Positions 6,596 through 11,657 of a DNA stretch of 11,657 bases are shown in pieces. This stretch comes from Erysipelotrichaceae bacterium (lineage in GTDB: Bacteria; Bacillota_I; Bacilli_A; Erysipelotrichales; Coprobacillaceae), in assembly GCA_021202205.1 (NCBI GenBank), contig JAJQDJ010000154.1:1-11657 (forward strand), in the 5' to 3' direction. The notes under the pieces are model-generated. The model saw only the letters and a program-made list of their open reading frames with translations. It had not been told where the DNA came from and did not search any database. How positions within the stretch are numbered: position 1 is the first letter of the stretch; every line of letters begins with the position of its first letter. The position numbers and the translations under genes were made by a program.

Positions 6596-7678
6596 TTAAT
6601 AGAGATATTCACTTTGTGAACTTTCACCCTTATGTTTTATGATAATAGCTTGTAATTCATCTTGCGAATAAACCAAAACTTTAATATCGAAATCATAACT
6701 AAATTTACTATCAATACCATCCGCAATAATAGATGTCAAATACATCAATTCTGTTGATGTTTTTACATTAAGATTGGCTTCAATGACCATAGATTGAATT
6801 TCTCCATCAACATATCTTGCCGTTCCTACCAATCCTGCTGCTTCCATAGCAGCATTTTTTAAATTCGTTTTAATAGTCACAAATTCATCATATGTTGTCG
6901 AATCCAATTCTTCAGCTTCATCACTTGTAAATAAAACTGTTTGTTGATCAACTTCATTAATAACACCTAATGACCCATCACAGTAACATTCTAATATATA
7001 ATGACCACCAACAGTGGATGTTGTTAAATCCGTTGCCTGATAAACAGTAATCAATATCGGAACATCCTTAACATCTTCAAAATCCTCATGTGTTTGAATA
7101 ATATTATAGAATGTTTCTATAACTTCACGACCATATGATTCATAAGCACTATCACTCATCGTGTTTTCTAATGTAGCATTGGAACTATCTCTTGGATCAA
7201 TAATAATAGAAAAAGCCATACCTTTCAAATTATAACCATTAACACCTTTGGTATAATAATCCTGTTCCTGTACATTTTGAACCATAATAGGATCTTCAAC
7301 ATCTTCAATAACAGTACCACTAGCAGGCTGCAATGAATAATCACTGGTTCTTGTCATCATTTCATCTTTTAAAGCTAATGATAAATATTGACCTTCACTC
7401 ATATAATAAGTACTTGTTGAAAAATAATCAGCAGATAGTATTTGCAATCCTCTACCAATTGAAATAAAATCACCTGTATCACCATAATCAGTATAAAAGC
7501 TTTCTCTAAGCTCACTGGTTAAACTATCTTCAAATACAACAATCTTATAATAACTATCATCAAATGATTCCATAGATGTTGAATCAGCACTTGACGTGTT
7601 TGTAGAACTTGAATCATTACTACTTGTACAACCTACAAGCAACATCAAAACTAAAAAGCATGATAAAAATTTTTTCAT
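6596..7678 (-). CDS. camS: CamS family lipoprotein (sex pheromone precursor family)
   Basis: This 360-residue protein is a membrane-anchored surface lipoprotein. It opens with a basic N-region (MKKF), a hydrophobic core and a lipobox LVGC with the lipidated C17, then a Ser/Thr/Asn-rich spacer (18-38). The folded part follows, with the CamS-type sequence ISIGRGLQILSADYFS (about 72-87) and a large C-terminal strand-helix domain to the end. The family name comes from the Staphylococcus/Enterococcus cAM373-type pheromone cut from the signal peptide; the molecular role of the mature lipoprotein is not established. Position between ligA and gatC supports the assignment, as the same order occurs in other Bacillota. 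The ATG overlaps the ligA stop (ATGA), and GAGGAGG lies 7 bases upstream inside ligA. No signs of damage. Confidence 0.88.
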   Translation of the reverse strand: MKKFLSCFLVLMLLVGCTSSNDSSSTNTSSADSTSMESFDDSYYKIVVFEDSLTSELRESFYTDYGDTGDFISIGRGLQILSADYFSTSTYYMSEGQYLSLALKDEMMTRTSDYSLQPASGTVIEDVEDPIMVQNVQEQDYYTKGVNGYNLKGMAFSIIIDPRDSSNATLENTMSDSAYESYGREVIETFYNIIQTHEDFEDVKDVPILITVYQATDLTTSTVGGHYILECYCDGSLGVINEVDQQTVLFTSDEAEELDSTTYDEFVTIKTNLKNAAMEAAGLVGTARYVDGEIQSMVIEANLNVKTSTELMYLTSIIADGIDSKFSYDFDIKVLVYSQDELQAIIIKHKGESSQSEYLY

Positions 7679-9666
7679 AGACCAACCTCCTCTTTAAACT
7701 GAGCTTCACTTAATACAATAACACCATATTGATTAGCCTTAGTAAGCTTACTACCCGCATCCTTACCACAAATTAAATAATCCGTCTTCTTAGATACACT
7801 ACCTGTTACATTTGCTCCTAAACGTGATAAATATTCTTTTATTTCTTTTCTCGTCATGAGTTCCAAAGTACCTGTTACACATACAGTTTTATCTTTAAAA
7901 ATACTTTCCTGTAATAGTGATGTATCTTTTAAGTAATTCATATTGAGGCCTATTTCTTTAAGATGTTGAAGTAATTCTTGAGATTCTTTATCACTTCTAA
8001 AACGATTAATTGATTGAACAATTGTATCACCAACATCCCTAATAGATAATAACTTAGCTGTTGATGCATTCATTAAAGCATCCATATTTTTAAATTCTTT
8101 TGAAAGATTATCAGCCATCTTGGCACCAATACCTCTAATACCTAAACCAAATAATAGTTTTTCCATAGAATTCTGTTTACTATTTTCAATAGCTAGAATC
8201 AAATTATCCATTGACTTCTGACCAAAACCTTCAATTTCCATTATTTCTTGTTTATGTTGTGATAAACTATAAATATCTTCTATACACTTAACAAATCCTA
8301 AATTATAGAATTGTTCAATTATCTTTTCTCCTAAACCATCAATATTCATAGCATCACGTGAAGCAAAATGAATAATCTTTTCAATCTTCTTAGAATCACA
8401 TTCCTTATTCATACAATAATAAGCAGCTTCATTATCTTTTCTTATTAATTTTGAACCACAATAAGGACATGTATCTATCATCACAAATGGCTGTTCACTA
8501 CCATTCCTTCGTTCTTTTACTGAACGTACAACTTCAGGTATAACATCTCCAGCTTTTCTAATAACAACATAATCACCAACACGTATATCTTTATGTTTAA
8601 TATTATCCTCATTATGTAAGGTTGCACGCTGAACAGTACTACCAGCTACTCTTACAGGTTCCAATACAGCATTAGGAGTAATTTGACCTGTACGACCTAT
8701 GGTAAATATAATATTATCTAATTTTGTAATGACTTCTTCAGCAGGAAATTTATAAGCAATGGACCATTTTGGAACCTTTGCTGTATAACCTAATCTTTCC
8801 TGTTGATGTAAATCATTCACTTTAATAACAATACCATCTATTTCATAAGGTAAAGAAGCTCGTTTATCCGTCATTTCTAAAATATATTGCCATACTTCTT
8901 CAACATTTTGACATTGACGAATATAAGGATTAACTTTAAAACCTAATTTTTTTATATAATCTAAGGCTTCTTTATGTGTTTGAATACCCATATCTAGAGC
9001 CATTGGAACATGGTATAAAAAAGCATCTAATCCTCTTTTAGCAGCAATAGAAGAATCTAATTGTCTAACACTGCCTGCTGCAGCATTTCTAGGATTAGCA
9101 AGTAATGGTTCCCCCGCTGCTTTTCTTTGTTCGTTAAGTTGATTAAAAGATTTCTTTGGCATGAAGATTTCACCACGAACTTCAAATTCATCAAGATAAG
9201 GAATAGTCATAGGTATGGATTTGATGGTTTTAACATTATGCGTAATATTTTCTCCTATCTCACCATCACCACGAGTTGCTCCATAATCTAATTTTCCATC
9301 TTTATAAACCAAAGATACAGATAAACCATCTATCTTTAATTCACATATATATTCTACATTTGGATACATATCTCGTATACGTTCATCAAATTCTCTTAAT
9401 TCATCTTCATTAAATATATTTCCCAATGATAACATCATACGTTTATGTGTAACTTTTGTAAAAGAATCTAAAACTTGTCCACCCACTCTTTGAGATGGTG
9501 AATCAGCTGTTATCCATTCAGGATGTTCCATTTCAATACGTTGTAATTCTTGCATCAAACGATCATATTCCTGATCAGAAACAGACGGATTATCTAATAC
9601 ATAATATTGATAATTATATTCGTTCAATAATTTTTTTATTTCTTCTAATCTTTCAAATGTCATCAT
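7675..9666 (-). CDS. ligA: NAD-dependent DNA ligase
   Basis: LigA seals nicks during replication and repair using NAD+. All domains are present in order: Ia domain for the nicotinamide half (about 1-65, YYVLD...VSDQEYD), nucleotidyltransferase with catalytic K111 in CELKIDG (108-114) and later EIDGIVIKV (275-283) and WSIAYKFPAEE (301-311), OB fold (about 315-395), four-Cys zinc finger (C400, C403, C418, C423), helix-hairpin-helix repeats (about 430-580, GLGIRGIG at 507-514) and a BRCT domain (about 588-663, VTGTL...TDYLICG). Length 663 is standard. Two ATGs are adjacent (9666 and 9663); GGAG (9675-9672) lies 5 or 8 bases before them, so the start is uncertain by one codon. It heads the leftward operon from its own promoter; pcrA, often just upstream in Bacillota, is not here. 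Confidence 0.98.
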   Translation of the reverse strand: MMTFERLEEIKKLLNEYNYQYYVLDNPSVSDQEYDRLMQELQRIEMEHPEWITADSPSQRVGGQVLDSFTKVTHKRMMLSLGNIFNEDELREFDERIRDMYPNVEYICELKIDGLSVSLVYKDGKLDYGATRGDGEIGENITHNVKTIKSIPMTIPYLDEFEVRGEIFMPKKSFNQLNEQRKAAGEPLLANPRNAAAGSVRQLDSSIAAKRGLDAFLYHVPMALDMGIQTHKEALDYIKKLGFKVNPYIRQCQNVEEVWQYILEMTDKRASLPYEIDGIVIKVNDLHQQERLGYTAKVPKWSIAYKFPAEEVITKLDNIIFTIGRTGQITPNAVLEPVRVAGSTVQRATLHNEDNIKHKDIRVGDYVVIRKAGDVIPEVVRSVKERRNGSEQPFVMIDTCPYCGSKLIRKDNEAAYYCMNKECDSKKIEKIIHFASRDAMNIDGLGEKIIEQFYNLGFVKCIEDIYSLSQHKQEIMEIEGFGQKSMDNLILAIENSKQNSMEKLLFGLGIRGIGAKMADNLSKEFKNMDALMNASTAKLLSIRDVGDTIVQSINRFRSDKESQELLQHLKEIGLNMNYLKDTSLLQESIFKDKTVCVTGTLELMTRKEIKEYLSRLGANVTGSVSKKTDYLICGKDAGSKLTKANQYGVIVLSEAQFKEEVGL

Positions 9667-9688
9667 TTACACTCCATTTCATTGTCCC

Positions 9689-9717
9689 ATTATATCAAAA
9701 TTTATTTATGATGAAAA
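9689..9717 (-). promoter_or_regulatory. Promoter of the ligA-camS-gatCAB operon
   Basis: On the minus strand TTTTCA (9717-9712), a 17-base spacer and a perfect TATAAT (9694-9689) preceded by TGA (extended -10, TGATATAAT). The predicted start near 9682 leaves a leader of about 16 bases containing GGAG. No other strong promoter is visible until the gap after gatB, so it probably serves five genes. Confidence 0.65.
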
Positions 9718-9727
9718 CTATTAACAC

Positions 9728-9752
9728 AAAAAAATATAAATCCACATATTTT
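9728..9752 (-). terminator. Weak terminator after hemW
   Basis: On the minus strand AAAATAT and ATATTTT can form a 7-bp all-AT stem around an 8-base loop, leading into seven T (9734-9728). It starts 3 bases after the hemW stop, which is the right place, but the stem is weak, so read-through into ligA is likely. Confidence 0.4.
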
Positions 9753-9755
9753 CGT

Positions 9756-10841
9756 TTAATCCAAAAAATCCACTAATATACTATTAAGATACTTCATTCC
9801 TAGATGTGTCGTTCTTAGATAATGATCATGAATTTCTAACATCTTCAATTGTCTATATTTGTTTATTATATCGTGATATTTCATTAACAGATTCACTTGA
9901 TACAATTCATTAAATTCAAATATATCAACACCTTCTACAAGTCTTAATCCCATCATCAATTTTTCAAACATTTCATCATTTTTAGATAACTCAATACTAT
10001 TTTCCAAGTAATGAAATTTCATATATTGAGTTATACATCTGGTATTTTCATATCGATGATGATTTTTTAATGCATGAGCTGACACACCAATACCATCATA
10101 ATCTTGATAATGCCAATAAATAAGATTATGCAATGAAGGCTTACTATGATAATAGTTACTCACCTCATAATGCTTAAAATCATTATTTAATAAATATTCA
10201 TGAATATGATCATACCAGTATGCATCTTGCTCATCATTTAATGGTTGATAGTTGATATTTTTTAATTTTGTATGATCCTCTAATATGAGTGAATAAATAG
10301 AAACATGAGAAATATCAAGTTCTTTAATAATATCAATATCTTCATAGACATCCTGTAATGTTTGTAAAGGTAATCCATATATTAAATCGACATTGATATC
10401 TTTGATACCAATAGAATGAGCTGATTGAATAAGATCTGTTGCTTTGATAGAGGTATGATAGCGATCAATACTTTTTAATAAGTTATCATGAAAAGTTTGA
10501 ACTCCAATGCTTAAACGATTAATATGATATTTATAAAATAATTTTAATTTATTATCATCCATTGATTCAGGATTAACTTCTATCGTATATTCTAATACAT
10601 GTTTGGATAATGGTTTTAATAATTCAAATAATTTGGTTAATTGATTGATATTTAAACTACTAGGTGTTCCTCCACCTATATAAATGGTATCATAATGATC
10701 ATTAATATGTTTATCATTAATTTCATAAGCTAAAGCATCTAAATAAGGATCAATCCATTTTTGAATTGTATAAACCTTACAAAAATCACAATATGAACAT
10801 ATATGATCACAAAAAGGAATATGAACATAAAGAGCTTTCAT
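9756..10841 (-). CDS. hemW: Haem chaperone HemW (radical SAM family)
   Basis: HemW is a radical-SAM-like protein that binds haem and helps deliver it; it is often mislabelled as oxygen-independent coproporphyrinogen oxidase (HemN). The 361-residue product has the cluster motif with C11, C15 and C18 (CDHICSYCDF, 11-20), GGGTP (56-60) and NPE (90-92) for the cofactor, YGLP (155-158), and HNLIYW (238-243), the HNxxYW motif that distinguishes HemW from HemN. C21 follows CDF, where many HemW proteins have Asn or Ala, so it carries an extra Cys next to the cluster. The ATG overlaps the stop of the serine dehydratase (ATGA); the nearest AAAGGA is 12 bases upstream, so translation may rely on coupling. 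No haem biosynthesis genes are in the window, so scavenged haem would be the likely cargo. Confidence 0.93.
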   Translation of the reverse strand: MKALYVHIPFCDHICSYCDFCKVYTIQKWIDPYLDALAYEINDKHINDHYDTIYIGGGTPSSLNINQLTKLFELLKPLSKHVLEYTIEVNPESMDDNKLKLFYKYHINRLSIGVQTFHDNLLKSIDRYHTSIKATDLIQSAHSIGIKDINVDLIYGLPLQTLQDVYEDIDIIKELDISHVSIYSLILEDHTKLKNINYQPLNDEQDAYWYDHIHEYLLNNDFKHYEVSNYYHSKPSLHNLIYWHYQDYDGIGVSAHALKNHHRYENTRCITQYMKFHYLENSIELSKNDEMFEKLMMGLRLVEGVDIFEFNELYQVNLLMKYHDIINKYRQLKMLEIHDHYLRTTHLGMKYLNSILVDFLD

Positions 10842-11551
10842 TCTAAACCAAATTCCTTTGCTAGTCCACCCAAAGATGTTTCTTTATATTCATAAGCCAA
10901 ATCTTTTCCAGTATCTTTCATTACTTTAACGATTGTATCAAAAGATACTTTATTTTTTCTGACATACCCTAATTGTTTAGCAAGCATAGCTGCATCAAGA
11001 GCACGCAGTGAACCATAGCCATTTCTCTCAATACAAGGAGTTTGTACATATCCTCCAACAGGATCACATGTTAAACCTAAATTGTGTTCTAGCCCCATTT
11101 CTGCTGCATATTCAATTAATGAATTATTCAATTCATATATCCAGGCCATAGCAGCTGCCGCCATTGCACATGCTGTACCAACTTCCGCCTGACAACCACC
11201 ATCTGCACCAGAAATAGTCGCATTTGTTTTGACTACATTCCCTATAATTCCAGCGATTGCCAAAGCTTTAACAATATCTTTCTTTTCGATATGTATATTT
11301 TTATAACAATAATAGAGTACTGCAGGCAGTATACCACTTGCTCCACAAGTTGGTGCTGTAACTATTGTTCCCCCATCAGCATTTTCTTCAGATACAGCAT
11401 AGGCATAACTTGTAAGAAATAAGCTTTTTCTTTCTACCTCTCGTCTCGTATTTTGAGCTTGCTGATACATGGATTTGGCTACTCTTTGAAGTTTTAGTTT
11501 TCCTTGAATGATACCGTTTTTACTTAAACCATTTTCAACAGATAAAAACAT
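10838..11551 (-). pseudogene. sdaA: L-serine dehydratase (iron-sulfur), 5'-truncated, catalytic domain only
   Basis: The iron-sulfur L-serine dehydratase turns serine into pyruvate and ammonia. The 237 remaining residues keep the whole catalytic domain: SEENADGGTIVTAPTCGASG (54-73), cluster cysteines C120, C162 and C173 (spacing equals C343, C385 and C396 of the Legionella enzyme), EHNLGLTCDPVGG (155-167) and the closing ETSLGGLA (224-231). The first residues (SVENGLSKNGIIQGKLKLQRVAKSMY) match the linker before the catalytic domain in single-chain SdaA proteins of 400-450 residues, so the whole beta domain seems missing. The first ATG has no ribosome binding site, and the frame is stopped by TGA (11563-11561) three codons upstream. 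The sequence beyond looks like an insertion-element end. If translated at all it would be a fragment; a domain-only product cannot be excluded. Confidence 0.75.
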
Positions 11552-11561
11552 AGCATCTAAT

Positions 11562-11617
11562 CAATGTCATTAAGTTAAGATTTGGTGACATTCCCCTTCT
11601 CACAATGTCATTAAGTT
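11562..11617. repeat. 15-base direct repeat CAATGTCATTAAGTT with inverted partners
   Basis: CAATGTCATTAAGTT occurs exactly at 11562-11576 and 11603-11617. The reverse complement of its AATGTCA part lies between them (TGACATT, 11586-11592), and the reverse complement of GTCATTAA lies further right (TTAATGAC, 11638-11645). Such spaced copies suit transposase-binding or regulator-binding sites. Confidence 0.75.
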
Positions 11618-11629
11618 TATTTTTAAGAA

Positions 11630-11635
11630 ATTATA
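11630..11635 (-). promoter_or_regulatory. Candidate -10 box reading toward the serine dehydratase fragment
   Basis: TATAAT on the minus strand, about 80 bases before the truncated gene. Its -35 region would fall at the window edge and cannot be judged. If real, it would be an outward promoter of the probable element, able to transcribe the dehydratase fragment and hemW. Confidence 0.25.
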
Positions 11636-11657
11636 TATTAATGACTTTACGGGTTTA

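Larger units (their letters stand above)
11558..11657. mobile_element. Probable end of an insertion element inside the serine dehydratase gene
   Basis: Similarity to serine dehydratase stops around 11552-11560, although the coding sequence there still needs about 160 more residues upstream. The remaining bases to the window edge hold a cluster of short direct and inverted repeats and no frame that fits the missing domain in any of the three leftward readings. This is the pattern expected at the terminus of an insertion element or MITE. No transposase is visible because the window ends, so the family is unknown. A plain regulatory region with repeated operators is the alternative. Confidence 0.4.

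Noticed and set aside
9756..10841. Annotation as oxygen-independent coproporphyrinogen III oxidase HemN
   Set aside because: The HNxxYW motif at 238-243 and the CDF after the third cluster Cys indicate HemW; length 361 is also short for HemN.

Overview
The window is AT-rich (roughly 30% G+C by eye) with strong Shine-Dalgarno sites and a ligA-camS-gatC-gatA-gatB-...-rlmD gene order. This is the layout of low-G+C Bacillota. The divergent, Mollicutes-flavoured GatA, the Lys/Ile/Asn-rich proteins and the lack of a pcrA or dgkB neighbour suggest an Erysipelotrichia-type gut bacterium. That placement is an inference, not a proof.

Left edge (1-1186). A leftward gene begins just outside the window; only its ribosome binding site is visible. 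After about 370 AT-rich bases without a convincing gene comes a compact rightward toxin-antitoxin cassette: Phd/YefM-type antitoxin, an 11-base overlap, RelE/ParE-type toxin, then a strong terminator 4 bases after the toxin stop. A short coding-like remnant follows. This is the only rightward block.

Core block (1224-9717, all leftward). A promoter with an extended -10 in front of ligA starts a tightly packed run: ligA (DNA ligase), camS (lipoprotein), gatC, gatA, gatB (Asp/Glu-tRNA amidotransferase). Joints are 4-base overlap, 13 bases, 0 bases and 2 bases, so translation is probably coupled. After a 53-base gap with its own possible promoter comes an unrecognised single-pass membrane protein with an acidic cytoplasmic tail, ended by a strong terminator. 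The rlmD ribosome binding site sits directly against that terminator's U-tract. In Bacillus and Staphylococcus, as I recall, dgkB lies between gatB and rlmCD; here the membrane protein occupies that place.

Right edge (9756-11657, leftward). hemW (haem chaperone) overlaps by 4 bases the stop of an L-serine dehydratase gene. The dehydratase keeps its whole iron-sulfur catalytic domain but has lost its 5' part. Its reading frame is cut by a stop three codons before the first ATG, and the sequence beyond is a cluster of direct and inverted short repeats that looks like the end of an insertion element.

Overall this is a conserved translation/DNA-repair housekeeping block with accessory DNA at both sides. 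I see no CRISPR array, rRNA or tRNA. The clearest leads are the uncharacterised membrane protein, the interrupted serine dehydratase with its repeat cluster, the terminator placed against the rlmD start, and the unusual residues around the GatA active site. I do not find a clear multi-gene new system.
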